This document shows positions 33,964 through 42,467 of a stretch of DNA of 64,000 nucleotides, one piece after another. The DNA comes from Pseudonocardia sp. EC080619-01 (GTDB lineage Bacteria; Actinomycetota; Actinomycetes; Mycobacteriales; Pseudonocardiaceae): contig NZ_CP012184.1 of assembly GCF_001420995.1 (NCBI RefSeq), positions 1,658,501 to 1,722,500 of the forward strand, given 5' to 3'. Below the pieces are notes generated by a model, which was not told where the DNA came from, searched no databases, and saw only the letters and a list, made by a program, of their open reading frames with translations. Made by a program: the position numbers and the translations under genes. Every line of letters starts with the position of its first letter. The first letter of the stretch is position 1.

Positions 33964-34322
33964 CACTCTCTACCTATCGCCGTAAGGTACTTCCGTCAGG
34001 ACGGTCGGCCACCATTCCCGAATCGCGTCCCCATATCGCGACCCCGACGACGGAGATCGCCACGCGAACACATTCCGTCGCTTTCCGGTCACCGATCGGA
34101 CACCGTTCCCGGAGCCGGCCCGGACCATTCGCGCATGCCCCCTCGGAAGTTCCGCGCGCCGGGATCGGCCGGGAGCAGGTCGCAACACGATGAGACTTTA
34201 GACGTTCTTTGTCTCACGTGTCAGTCTGGACATGCAGGACCACGACCGCACCGGCGCGCTCGGCGACGGGCCCGTGAGCACCGCGTCCGTCCCGACCCGA
34301 CGTCCCACCACCGGAGCAGCCG
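33964..34322. other. 359-base intergenic region before the acyl-CoA ligase
   Basis: Less GC-rich than its surroundings; no coding frame with normal codon bias and no RNA gene recognised. The only clear signal is the operator at 34191-34223. The 99-base stretch from that site to the ATG would form an untranslated leader. Confidence 0.6.
34191..34223 (+). promoter_or_regulatory. Shared operator, copy a (acyl-CoA ligase promoter)
   Basis: TGAGAC (34191-34196) and GTCTCACGTGTCA (34211-34223) form a palindrome with 14 bases between the GAGAC/GTCTC arms. The 13-base right block is identical to those at 38377-38389 and 41467-41479. A TAGACG box about 17 bases before CAGTCT would place the -35/-10 spacer over the operator. 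Confidence 0.75.
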
Positions 34323-35843
34323 ATGAACGTCCCCGAGCTCGTCCGATTCTGGGCCCGCACCCGGCCCGACCACGACGCGATCGCCTTCGAGGGCGCCGCC
34401 GAGTCCTGGAGCGCGTTCGACGCCGCGACCGACGACCTCGCCCGCGGTCTCGCCGCCCGCGGGATCGCCCGGGGTGACCGGGTCGCGGTGCTCATGCACA
34501 ACCGCCCCGAGCTCGCCCGGACCATGGTGGCGGTGCTCAAGCTCGGCGCGATCTGCGTCCCGCTGAACTTCCGGCTGCTGTCCGGCGAGCTCGCCGAACT
34601 ACTGGACGACGCGGACTGCTCCCTGGTCGTCACCGAGGAGTCGCTGCTCTCCCTGGTCGCCGACGGCGACGGACGTCACGACGTCGTCTCGCTGGGCTCG
34701 ACCGCCGTCCCCGGGTACGACACGCTGCTCGGCACCCCCGGCCCGGCACCGTCGGCCGACATCGCCGACGACGACGGCGCCTTCCTCTGCTACACCTCGG
34801 GCACCACCGGCGTGCAGAAGGGCGCACTGCTGACCCACCGCAGCGTCCTCGCGCCCGCCCAGGCGCAGATGATCGCCTACGGCCTGTCCTGGCGGGACCG
34901 CGTCCTGGTACCCGCCCCGCTGGTCTACACCGGCTCCGTCGTGTCGGTGTTCGTGCAGCTCGTGATCTACCCGGGCGCGACCATGGTGCTGCTCGCCGAC
35001 TTCGACTCGGAGCGCAGCCTGGAGATCATGGTGCGCGAGCGGGTCACCGCGGCGACGTTCGTCCCGGTGATCTGGCAGCGGATGGCCGCCCGTTCCGGCT
35101 TCGCCGACGCCGCACTCTCCGCCTTCACCTACGCCGCCGCCGGCGGCGCGCCCGTCGCGACCGAGACCCTGCGTGCCTACCGCGACCGGGGCGTCCCGCT
35201 GAACCAGGTCTACGGCCTGACCGAGGCGTCCGGCCTGGTCACCAGCCTGCCATGGCACGACGCGCTGCACCGCCCCGAGTCCTGCGGCCGGGCGCTGGTC
35301 GGCACCGAGGTCCGGGTCGCCGCGGCCACCGGTGAGGTCGGTGAGGTGCTCGTCCGCGGCCCGCACGTGATGCGCGAGTACTGGCGCAGGCCGGAGGCGA
35401 CCGCCGAGACCGTCGTCGACGGGTGGCTGCACACCGGGGACCTCGGCCGGATGGACGACGAGGGTTTCCTGTCCATCGTGGACCGGAGCAAGGACCTGGT
35501 GATCTCCGGCGGCATCAACGTCTATCCGGCCGAGATCGAGAAGGTGCTCGCGGCCGTCCCCGGGGTGGGTGACCTCGCCGTCATCGGGGTCCCCGACGAG
35601 GTGTGGGGCGAGGTGCCGATGGTCGTCTTCCACTCCGAGCGCGACGCGTCCGTCGTCGTCGCGGAGCTCGCCGCCGCCGCCGGGTCCCGGCTCGCGCGGT
35701 TCAAGCAGCCGCGGCACGCCGTCGCCTCGCCGGATCCGCTGCCGCGGACCTTCTCCGGGAAGCTGACCAAGGCCGCGCTGCGCGAGAGGTTCCGGGAGGT
35801 CCCGCCCGAGGCGGTCTCCCTGCGCGACACGACACCCGCCTGA
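34323..35843 (+). CDS. Acyl-CoA synthetase (FadD-like)
   Basis: A 506-residue ANL enzyme. P-loop YTSGTTGVQKG, YGLTEASG, GWLHTGDLGRMDDEGF, DLVISGGINVYPAEIE and the catalytic lysine in FSGKLTKAALR are intact. It activates a carboxylic acid to its CoA thioester. It is the only plus-strand gene controlled by the shared operator, facing the SDR/crotonase operon across a terminator. Resembles medium-chain or aromatic-acid ligases. Substrate unknown. Confidence 0.87.
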   Translation: MNVPELVRFWARTRPDHDAIAFEGAAESWSAFDAATDDLARGLAARGIARGDRVAVLMHNRPELARTMVAVLKLGAICVPLNFRLLSGELAELLDDADCSLVVTEESLLSLVADGDGRHDVVSLGSTAVPGYDTLLGTPGPAPSADIADDDGAFLCYTSGTTGVQKGALLTHRSVLAPAQAQMIAYGLSWRDRVLVPAPLVYTGSVVSVFVQLVIYPGATMVLLADFDSERSLEIMVRERVTAATFVPVIWQRMAARSGFADAALSAFTYAAAGGAPVATETLRAYRDRGVPLNQVYGLTEASGLVTSLPWHDALHRPESCGRALVGTEVRVAAATGEVGEVLVRGPHVMREYWRRPEATAETVVDGWLHTGDLGRMDDEGFLSIVDRSKDLVISGGINVYPAEIEKVLAAVPGVGDLAVIGVPDEVWGEVPMVVFHSERDASVVVAELAAAAGSRLARFKQPRHAVASPDPLPRTFSGKLTKAALRERFREVPPEAVSLRDTTPA

Positions 35844-35850
35844 CCACCGG

Positions 35851-35879
35851 CCCGGCGGGCCCGGTCCGGGCCCGCCGGG
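35851..35879. terminator. Perfect 12-bp GC hairpin, bidirectional
   Basis: CCCGGCGGGCCC (35851-35862) pairs with GGGCCCGCCGGG (35868-35879) around GGTCC. It separates the convergent ligase and SDR genes. Confidence 0.7.
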
Positions 35880-36716
35880 TCAGCGGTGGCGCCGCCGCGC
35901 CCGGGACGCCGCCCGGACCGCGTCGGCGGGCCACCCCCGGCCCAGGGACGCGCCGCCGTCCACGACCAGCTCCTGACCGGTGACGAAGCCCGACGCGTCC
36001 GAGGCGAGGAACACCGCGGCGTCGGCCAGGTCGTCGGGCTCCCCGGCGCGGGGCAGCGGCTGCAACGACCGCAGGTTCTCCCGGACGGTGTCGACCGAGC
36101 GGTCCAGTGCGTCACCGGTGAGGCCCGCGCCGTGCCCCACGATCCGTGTCGCCACACCGCCGGGGACGAGCGTGTTCACCCGGATCCCGTCGGGGGCGAG
36201 CTCGACGGCGGCGCTGCGGACGAGCTGGGCGACCGCGGCCTTCGCCGCCCCGTAGGCGTGCGGGCCGTACCCGGTCCGCAGGCCCGCCACGCTGCCGGTG
36301 GCGACGATGCTGCCGTGCCCGGCGGCCCGCATCGGCGGCACCGCGTACCTGATCCCGAACAGGACCGAGCGGCAGAGCAGCGCGAACGCGGCGTCCCACT
36401 CGTCGGCCGGGATGTCGTCCACGAAGCGCCACCGGCCGACGGCACCGGCGTTGGCGACCAGGCAGTCCAGCCGGCCGTCCCGGTCGAGCACCTCCGCGAC
36501 GGCGCCCTCCACGTCGGACTCCCGCAGCACGTCGACCCGCCGGAACCGGGCCCGCGGCCCCAGCTCGCCGGCGAGCGCCGCACCGCGCTCGGTGTCGACG
36601 TCGCACACCAGCACCGAGGCCCCCTCGGCGACGAACCGCGCGGCGACCGCCGCCCCGATCCCGCTCGCCGCCCCGGTCACGACCGCGGTGCGCCCGGCCA
36701 GCGCGGGCCCGGTCAC
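35880..36716 (-). CDS. Short-chain dehydrogenase/reductase
   Basis: A 278-residue SDR. NAD(P) site TGAASGIG, acidic CDVD after strand 2 (favouring NAD), NAGAVG, Ser in ATGSVAGL and YGAAK. The last 15 residues are Arg-rich. GTG overlaps the crotonase stop (GTGA). It is the last gene of an operon starting with the SDR at 38345. It would act on a hydroxyl or keto intermediate of the unknown substrate. Confidence 0.84.
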   Translation of the reverse strand: MTGPALAGRTAVVTGAASGIGAAVAARFVAEGASVLVCDVDTERGAALAGELGPRARFRRVDVLRESDVEGAVAEVLDRDGRLDCLVANAGAVGRWRFVDDIPADEWDAAFALLCRSVLFGIRYAVPPMRAAGHGSIVATGSVAGLRTGYGPHAYGAAKAAVAQLVRSAAVELAPDGIRVNTLVPGGVATRIVGHGAGLTGDALDRSVDTVRENLRSLQPLPRAGEPDDLADAAVFLASDASGFVTGQELVVDGGASLGRGWPADAVRAASRARRRHR

Positions 36717-37555
36717 CGGTCCCGGAACACGGGCGGGCGCTTCTCCAGGAACGCCTCGACCGCCTCGCGGTGGTCCTTCGTCAGCGCGGTCAGGATCTGC
36801 GAGCGGTTCTCCAGCTCGACCGCGGCCTGGAAGCTGCCGGTCTCCTGGTTCGCCCACAGGACCTCCTTGCTCATCCACACACCGAACGGGCTGTGGCCGG
36901 CGATGAGCCGGGCCCGTTCCAGGGCGGCCTCCTGCAGTGCGTCGTCGTCGACGACCGCCGCGACCAGGCCGATCCGCTCCGCCTCGTCCGCGTCGACCGT
37001 CCGGCCGGTGAGGATCAGGTCGGTCGCCCGGGCGAAGCCGACCATCCGGGGCAGCAGCCAGCTCAGCCCGATGTCGGTGCCGCCGAGTCCGCGCCGGATG
37101 AACGACGCCTGCAGGATCGCCGAACGTGCCATCAGCCGGATGTCGCAGAACACGGCCAGCGCCATGCCGCCACCGACCGCCGCGCCGTTGACGGCGCCGA
37201 TGATCGGGGCCCGGACCCGCCGGAAGGTCTCGCCGAGGCTCGAGATGTGCTGCTGGACGCGCATCCCCGCCTGGGAGCGTCCCTCCTCCGCAGGGCTGCC
37301 CGGTGGGTCCCCGTAGCCGCGGAGGTCGAGGCCCGCGCAGAACGCCCGGCCGGCGCCGGTCAGCACGATCGCGCGGACCCCGGAGTCCTCCTGGACCGCG
37401 CGCAGCTCGTCGTGCAGGGCCTCGACCAGCTCCGCACCCATGGCGTTGAGCGCTCCGGGCCGGTTCAGGGTGATCCGCAGGATCCCCGGCTCCGGCCGGT
37501 CGGTCAGGACCGGCCGGTCGTCCGGTACGGGTACGGCGTCGCCGGTGGTCGTCAT
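36713..37555 (-). CDS. Enoyl-CoA hydratase/isomerase family protein
   Basis: A 280-residue crotonase. Oxyanion-hole parts are AFCAGLDLRGY and GAAVGGGMALAVFCD. The catalytic region reads RRGLGGTDIGLSWLLPRMVG, lacking the classical hydratase Glu but with an Asp, as in a branch of mycobacterial EchA proteins of uncertain reaction. GGAGGACGG precedes the ATG. Middle gene of the SDR-crotonase-SDR operon; overlaps the next SDR. Confidence 0.84.
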   Translation of the reverse strand: MTTTGDAVPVPDDRPVLTDRPEPGILRITLNRPGALNAMGAELVEALHDELRAVQEDSGVRAIVLTGAGRAFCAGLDLRGYGDPPGSPAEEGRSQAGMRVQQHISSLGETFRRVRAPIIGAVNGAAVGGGMALAVFCDIRLMARSAILQASFIRRGLGGTDIGLSWLLPRMVGFARATDLILTGRTVDADEAERIGLVAAVVDDDALQEAALERARLIAGHSPFGVWMSKEVLWANQETGSFQAAVELENRSQILTALTKDHREAVEAFLEKRPPVFRDR

Positions 37556-37583
37556 CCGTCCTCCAGGGGTTCTCTCGGCGGGC

Positions 37584-38345
37584 TCACCGGTGCAGGCCGG
37601 ACGGACCGCCCAGCCACACACCCAGCTGCTCACCCGAGACGTGTGCCGCGCGGTCCGAGACCAGGTAGGACACGGCGTCGGCGACGGCGTCGGGCGGGAT
37701 CTCCGGCCACTGTCCACGGAGGACCTCCATGGCCTTCTCCCCCTCGCCGCGGGTCATCCCGGTCTCGACGAACCCCGGGATCACCGAGTTGACCGTGATC
37801 CCGCGGCGCGCCGTCTCCTTGGCCAGCACCTCGACCAGCGCCCCGACGCCCGCCTTCGCGGCGGCGTAGGCGCCGGTCCCGGGCAGGACCGACCGGCCGG
37901 CCGCCGGGCTGCCGACGAACACGATCCGGCCGTGCCCCGCCTCGTACATCGCCGGGAGCACGGCGTGCGTGCAGTAGAAGGCCCCGCTGAGGTTGACGCC
38001 GATCACCCGGTCCCAGTCGGCGGGGTCGAGCCGCCGGGCCGACGCGGTCAGGTTCATCCCGGCGTTGTTGACCAGGACCGACGGTGCGGCCCACAGCGCG
38101 GTCACCCGCTCGACCAGCTCCGTCACCGCGGCGGGATCGGTGACGTCGGCCTGCAGGCACTCCGCGGTCCCGCCGGCTCCCCGGATCTCCTCGACGAGCG
38201 CCTCGGCCTCGGCCCCGCTGGTCGCGTAGTCGACGGCGACGGCGTGGCCGTCGGCCGCGAGCCGCCGGGCGACCGCGGCCCCGATCCCGCGGGCCCCTCC
38301 GGTGAGCAGCGCGACCCGCCGGGCCGCGGCGTCGGGTGACGGCAC
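37584..38345 (-). CDS. FabG-like short-chain dehydrogenase/reductase
   Basis: A 253-residue SDR with TGGARGIG, NNAGMN, catalytic Ser in FVGSPAAG and YAAAK. The end VWLGGPSGLHR deviates slightly from the usual VDGG. It resembles acetoacetyl-CoA/3-oxoacyl reductases. First gene of the operon under operator copy b; GTG start with GGAGAGG upstream. It could oxidise a 3-hydroxyacyl-CoA. Confidence 0.84.
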   Translation of the reverse strand: MPSPDAAARRVALLTGGARGIGAAVARRLAADGHAVAVDYATSGAEAEALVEEIRGAGGTAECLQADVTDPAAVTELVERVTALWAAPSVLVNNAGMNLTASARRLDPADWDRVIGVNLSGAFYCTHAVLPAMYEAGHGRIVFVGSPAAGRSVLPGTGAYAAAKAGVGALVEVLAKETARRGITVNSVIPGFVETGMTRGEGEKAMEVLRGQWPEIPPDAVADAVSYLVSDRAAHVSGEQLGVWLGGPSGLHR

Positions 38346-38376
38346 GCGTACGTCCTCTCCTCGGTTCCGATCATCC

Positions 38377-38409
38377 TGACACGTGAGACGAATACCGTCC
38401 ATTGTCACA
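38377..38409 (-). promoter_or_regulatory. Shared operator, copy b (SDR operon, next to tetR)
   Basis: On the minus strand TGTGACAAT is followed by GGACGGTATTC and then GTCTCACGTGTCA. It ends 31 bases before the SDR start and lies 56 bases before the divergent TetR gene, so it could regulate both. A TGGACG box and a CAGGAT box are 17 bases apart over the site. Confidence 0.75.
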
Positions 38410-38465
38410 GCGCCTGCACGGGACGAGCGTCGAGGAACATCGGGGCCGCTCCGTATGCTGGGCCG

Positions 38466-39071
38466 GTGCCCGACCGCTCGCCTCCGGTGACCGCCCGGCC
38501 CTCCGCTGCCGTCGAGCGGATCCTCGACGCCGCCGACGCGTGCTTCGCCCACTACGGCATCGCCAAGACGACGATGGAGGACGTCGCGTCGGCGGCGGAG
38601 ATCTCCCGCGCGACGCTCTACCGCACGTTCTCCGACCGGGAGAGCCTGCTGACGGCGCTGGTCCGCCGCCGCGCACGGATGAACATCGAGCGCAGCCGGG
38701 CCCGGATCATGGCGCTGGGCTCGCTCACCGAGCGCGTCGTGGAGGGCATCACGCTCAACGTCCGGGTCGGGCACCGGGACCCGCTGATGCACGCGCTCGT
38801 CTCCCCCGAGCAGATGGCGCTGGCGAACACCCTCCTGAGCTCGACCGGGCTGGCGACGGAGCTGACCCACGAGTTCTGGGAGCCCGTCCTGGCCGCGGCA
38901 CGGGACACCGGCGAGATCCGGGCGGACCTCGACCTGGTCGGCCTGTGCGAGTGGATCTCCCGGCTGGAGATCATGTTCATCGTCCAGCTGGAGGACACGC
39001 CGGAGGACACGGACCGCATCCGCCGGCTCGTGGCCGACTTCGTCGTGCCCGCGCTCACGGCGGCCCGCTGA
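38466..39071 (+). CDS. TetR-family regulator of the catabolic island (predicted)
   Basis: A 201-residue protein. The helix-turn-helix is at about 17-62 (DACFAHYGIAKTTMEDVASAAEISRATLYRTF in overlapping helices). The C-terminal domain is of an uncharacterised TetR_C type. It is divergent from the SDR operon across operator copy b, the usual arrangement for an autoregulated TetR repressor. I infer it also binds copies a and c. The ligand may be the acyl-CoA product of the ligase. GTG start. Confidence 0.86.
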   Translation: MPDRSPPVTARPSAAVERILDAADACFAHYGIAKTTMEDVASAAEISRATLYRTFSDRESLLTALVRRRARMNIERSRARIMALGSLTERVVEGITLNVRVGHRDPLMHALVSPEQMALANTLLSSTGLATELTHEFWEPVLAAARDTGEIRADLDLVGLCEWISRLEIMFIVQLEDTPEDTDRIRRLVADFVVPALTAAR

Positions 39072-39079
39072 GCGGGCCG
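39061..39079. terminator. Short GC hairpin over the TetR stop codon
   Basis: CGGCCCGC (39061-39068) pairs with GCGGGCCG (39072-39079), the loop being the TGA stop. It separates the convergent TetR and Rieske oxygenase genes. Confidence 0.55.
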
Positions 39080-39090
39080 GCCGGAGCGCG

Positions 39091-40236
39091 TCAGTCACCC
39101 AGGTCGGCGGCGAGCTCGCGGTGCAGGTGCTGGCAGGCCTGCTCGTTGCGGCCGTAGAGGAACGTCCCGTGCGGCCAGGCGGCCGCGTTCTGCTGGATCG
39201 TCAGCTCCATCGGCCAGTCCTCGTTCACGGCGGCGTCCTGCAGGATCTCCCAGCTCCGCCGGATCCGCCGCTCGATCCGCTCGGTCCGCTTCTCCGGGCG
39301 GACCAGGAACCGGATCTGCGTCGTCGACCGGTTCGGGTCGGTCGTGTCGGGCCACACGGTCCAGAACTCCACGTGGTCCGGCGTCGAGATGACCATGGAG
39401 TTCGGGTAGAGGAACAGGTTGCTGCCCAGCAGCCGGAAGTCGGCGTCGACCTCCTCCCCGGCGCGGGCGAGGTCGCCCATCCGGGTCCGCGGGCTGAAGG
39501 ACTGGCCGTGCCGGCCGTACTGCCGCCACACGCTGGTGTTCGTCTCGATCAGCTTCCCGACGCCCTCGGGGTGCAGGAACTTCGGGTGCAGGACGTCGAT
39601 CGCACCGTCGAGAACGATCTTCCAGTTGATGTCCAGGGTGAACGACTCGTCGAGGAAGATCTCGGCGCCGCCGAGGCCGTAGGGCGACAGCTGCGCGTCC
39701 ACCTCCGGCCCCAGCCAGTCGTCGATCTCGAGGTCCTGGTCACCGGACAGGACGGCGAACAGGAAGCCGTGCCGCTCCTCGGTCCGGATCCGGTGCAGGC
39801 CGTGCCGGTCCTTGTCGACGTGGGTGTAGAAGTCGTCGTACGGCACGCCGCGCAGGCCGCCGTCCTCCCGGGAGTAGCTCCAGCCGTGGTAATGGCAGGT
39901 GAAGATCCGCTTCTGACCGCACGGCTCGTCCTCCACCCGGCCGCCGCGGTGCCGGCAGATGTTGAGGTAGGAGCCGACCGTGCCGTCCGACCGGCGGACG
40001 ACGATCAGCGGCATCCCGAGGATCTCGCGGGTCAGGAAGCTGCCGGGCCTCGCGATCTCCGAACCGTGCCCGATGATCACCGGCAGCCGCTTCAGGAGCG
40101 CCCGCTCCTGCGCGGCCCGCTCCTCACCGACGAAGTGCGAGATCGGCACCCGGAGATCGGTCGGGGACATCTCCGTGGTCCCGGCGCGCAGGTGCTCGGC
40201 GAGGGTGTGTGCGACGTCGTCGTTCAGCAGTGTCAT
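39091..40236 (-). CDS. Rieske non-heme iron oxygenase, alpha subunit
   Basis: A 381-residue oxygenase. The Rieske [2Fe-2S] ligands are C94, H96, C114 and H117. The mononuclear iron site is in DGAIDVLHPKFLHP, with D214 as likely bridging residue and H217/H222 as ligands. No small beta subunit is encoded nearby, so it is probably an alpha-only enzyme. Electrons probably come from the ferredoxin-reductase at 43671. It would hydroxylate or demethylate a ring or alicyclic substrate. Start overlaps the CaiB-family stop (ATGA). Confidence 0.87.
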   Translation of the reverse strand: MTLLNDDVAHTLAEHLRAGTTEMSPTDLRVPISHFVGEERAAQERALLKRLPVIIGHGSEIARPGSFLTREILGMPLIVVRRSDGTVGSYLNICRHRGGRVEDEPCGQKRIFTCHYHGWSYSREDGGLRGVPYDDFYTHVDKDRHGLHRIRTEERHGFLFAVLSGDQDLEIDDWLGPEVDAQLSPYGLGGAEIFLDESFTLDINWKIVLDGAIDVLHPKFLHPEGVGKLIETNTSVWRQYGRHGQSFSPRTRMGDLARAGEEVDADFRLLGSNLFLYPNSMVISTPDHVEFWTVWPDTTDPNRSTTQIRFLVRPEKRTERIERRIRRSWEILQDAAVNEDWPMELTIQQNAAAWPHGTFLYGRNEQACQHLHRELAADLGD

Positions 40237-41438
40237 GTCTCGGTCCCCAGGGTGGTGGTGGTCGACGGGCGGGACGCTCGGATCTCCCCGAGCACCTCGT
40301 CGGTGTGGGCCCCGAGGTCCGGGGCCCGCTGCGGCGCGAACTCCTCGCCGACGACCCGGACGGGGCTGGCGGCGAACCGGAACCCGTCCTGGTCGTAGGT
40401 GGTGGCGCGGGCCGTGAAGTGCGGGTCGTCCACCAGCTCGGTCACGGTGTTGACCGGGCCTCCCGCGATGTCGCGGGCCAGGAACAGCGCGGTCCACTCG
40501 GCCCGCGTCCGGGTGCGGAACACCGCGTCGAGCTCCCGCCAGACGTGCCGGGCGCGCGCGTCGGACCCCTCGTCCACCGACACGAGATCGACCTCCAGCA
40601 GGTCCGGCCGGTCGACCGCGTCGCAGAACGCCCGCCAGAACTTCGGCGTGTGCGAGCCGAACACCATGGCGCCGCCGTCCTTCGTGGCGTACGCGTCGAG
40701 CAGCGGCCAGTCCGGCAGCCGCCCGTCGGCGGTCCAGCCCGGACGCCGGTGGGTGCGGCCGGCGTTCAGCGCGCCGTCGATCCGGTCCGGCATCCAGGCG
40801 ATCGCGACGTCGGCGCTGCTCACCTGCAGGCGCGCGCCCTCTCCGGTGGTGCGTGCCCGCAGCACCGCCGCCAGGACCGCCATCGCGCCGTACGCGCCCA
40901 CGGCGTACATCGCCTGCGGGGTCTCCCCCGAGCCGCCCATCACCCCGGGCGGGGACGGCCGCGCGGTGTCCACCGTGCGCAGCCCGGCGTAGGCGTCGAA
41001 CCACATCCCGCCGGTGGCGAGGTCCCGGTACGGCCCCTCGGCCCCGGTGCCGGAGACCTCGCACAGCACGGTCGACGGGCGCTGCCCGGCCAGGCGCTCC
41101 CAGCCGAGTTCGAGCCGGTCGAGGTACCCGTGCCTCGTCCCCTCGACCACCGCGTCGGCGGACGCGGCGAGCCGGAGGAACGCCTCGGCGCCCTCCGCCG
41201 TGCGCAGGTCGAGCTCGACGCTGCGCTTGCCGCGGTTCCACCGCAGGTGCATGAACCCGGGGCCGTCCGGTCCGCCGACGGCCTGCGCCCCGGCGTACCG
41301 GACGCCCTCGCCGCGGCCGGGCGTCTCGATCTTGATGACGTCGGCGCCGAGATCGGCGAGGTGCCCGCCGACCGACGACGGCGCCAGCTGCGCGACCTCG
41401 ACGACGCGCACGCCGTCGAGCAACGAGTATCCGCCCAC
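40233..41438 (-). CDS. CaiB/BaiF family III CoA-transferase-like protein with altered active site
   Basis: A 401-residue protein with LLDGVRVVEVAQLAPSSVGGHLADLGADVIKIE at its start (split here for reading: LADLGADVIKIE binds CoA) and LRWNRGKRSVELDL. The segment that normally reads D-Y-A-T-G, carrying the catalytic aspartate, reads M-Y-A-V-G here, so the nucleophile seems to be lost. It may be inactive, an alpha-methylacyl-CoA racemase relative, or use another residue. First gene of the Rieske operon, 28 bases after operator copy c. GTG with GGAGG seven bases before. Confidence 0.8.
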   Translation of the reverse strand: MGGYSLLDGVRVVEVAQLAPSSVGGHLADLGADVIKIETPGRGEGVRYAGAQAVGGPDGPGFMHLRWNRGKRSVELDLRTAEGAEAFLRLAASADAVVEGTRHGYLDRLELGWERLAGQRPSTVLCEVSGTGAEGPYRDLATGGMWFDAYAGLRTVDTARPSPPGVMGGSGETPQAMYAVGAYGAMAVLAAVLRARTTGEGARLQVSSADVAIAWMPDRIDGALNAGRTHRRPGWTADGRLPDWPLLDAYATKDGGAMVFGSHTPKFWRAFCDAVDRPDLLEVDLVSVDEGSDARARHVWRELDAVFRTRTRAEWTALFLARDIAGGPVNTVTELVDDPHFTARATTYDQDGFRFAASPVRVVGEEFAPQRAPDLGAHTDEVLGEIRASRPSTTTTLGTET

Positions 41439-41466
41439 CACTCCTCCTCCGTCCGTCGCCGAACCG

Positions 41467-41501
41467 TGACACGTGAGACAATATCTGTCAATCATCTCAC
41501 G
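41467..41501 (-). promoter_or_regulatory. Shared operator, copy c (CaiB-Rieske operon)
   Basis: CGTGAGA and TCTCACG form a perfect inverted repeat (41472-41478 with 41495-41501). On the minus strand the block GTCTCACGTGTCA lies at 41479-41467. A TTGACA box (41491-41486) sits inside, 17 bases before CACGGT. It lies between the CaiB operon and the divergent LLM gene. Confidence 0.75.
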
Positions 41502-41536
41502 ACACTGGACGCTACCTTCTGCCTTAAGGTGAAGCG

Positions 41537-42460
41537 ATGTCGGGATTCCGTTTCGGAGTGCTCAGCACCGGTGCCACCTGCGGTCCAGGAGGCTGGCCGG
41601 CGTTCGCCCGGCGGGTCGAGGACCAGGGCTGGTCCGTGCTCCAGGTCCCCCAGCACTTCAGCGTGCCGTCGGTACCGCCGCTGCCCGCCCTCGCGACGGC
41701 GGCCGCGGCCACGTCGGGGCTGACCGTCGGGACGCTGGTGCTGGACAACGAGACCGGCCACCCGGCCGTCGTCGCGCGGGACGCCGCGTGGCTCGCCGCC
41801 GCGACCGGCGGCCGGTTCGAACTGGGCATCGGGGCGGGCTGGATGGCCGCCGACCACACGATGCTCGGCCGTCCGTTCCGGGAGCCCGCCGAGCGGGTCG
41901 ACCGCCTCGGCGAGGCCCTCGCGCTGATCCGGGGGTGCTGGGCCGGGCGGACGTCGTTCGCCGGGACGCACTACGTGCTGGAGGACCTGCCGGAGGGTGC
42001 CGCCACCGCGACCCCGCCGCGGCTGCTCGTGGGCGGCGGCGGGCGGCGGGTGCTCGATCTCGCGGCCCGGCACGCCGACGTCGTCGGGATCGCCCCGGAC
42101 ATGCGGAGCGGCCGGATCGGCCGCGCCGCGGCACGGACCACCGGACGGGAGCAGGTCATGGCCAAGGCGGCCCGGATCCGGGAGGTGGCCGCGGCCCGCG
42201 GGGCCACGGTCGAGCTGCACATGTCGATCACCGGGATCCACGACCGCGCCGACACCGCCCGGATCGACCGGCTGGCCGACAGCTTCGGCGTCGCGCCCGG
42301 CGAGGTACCCCGGCTGCCCAGCGTGCTCGTGGGGGACACCGCGGAGATCGCCGACGAGCTCCGCCGCCGCCGCGACGAGACGGGCGTGAGCTACCTGACG
42401 GTGAACGAGACGCTGCTGGAGCGGATGGCCCCGGTCGTCGCCGAGCTCGCCGGGACCTGA
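41537..42460 (+). CDS. LLM-class F420-dependent oxidoreductase
   Basis: A 307-residue luciferase-like TIM barrel. It has RFGVLSTGA at the first strand, VLQVPQHF, ELGIGAGWMAADH and LLVGGGGRRVLDLAARHADVVGI, matching the actinobacterial F420-dependent family (TIGR03621 type). It probably uses F420H2 or FMN to reduce or oxidise a substrate. Divergent from the CaiB operon across operator copy c, so it may belong to the same regulon. Convergent with the acyl-CoA dehydrogenase, seven bases between stops. Confidence 0.84.
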   Translation: MSGFRFGVLSTGATCGPGGWPAFARRVEDQGWSVLQVPQHFSVPSVPPLPALATAAAATSGLTVGTLVLDNETGHPAVVARDAAWLAAATGGRFELGIGAGWMAADHTMLGRPFREPAERVDRLGEALALIRGCWAGRTSFAGTHYVLEDLPEGAATATPPRLLVGGGGRRVLDLAARHADVVGIAPDMRSGRIGRAAARTTGREQVMAKAARIREVAAARGATVELHMSITGIHDRADTARIDRLADSFGVAPGEVPRLPSVLVGDTAEIADELRRRRDETGVSYLTVNETLLERMAPVVAELAGT

Positions 42461-42467
42461 GGGGATC

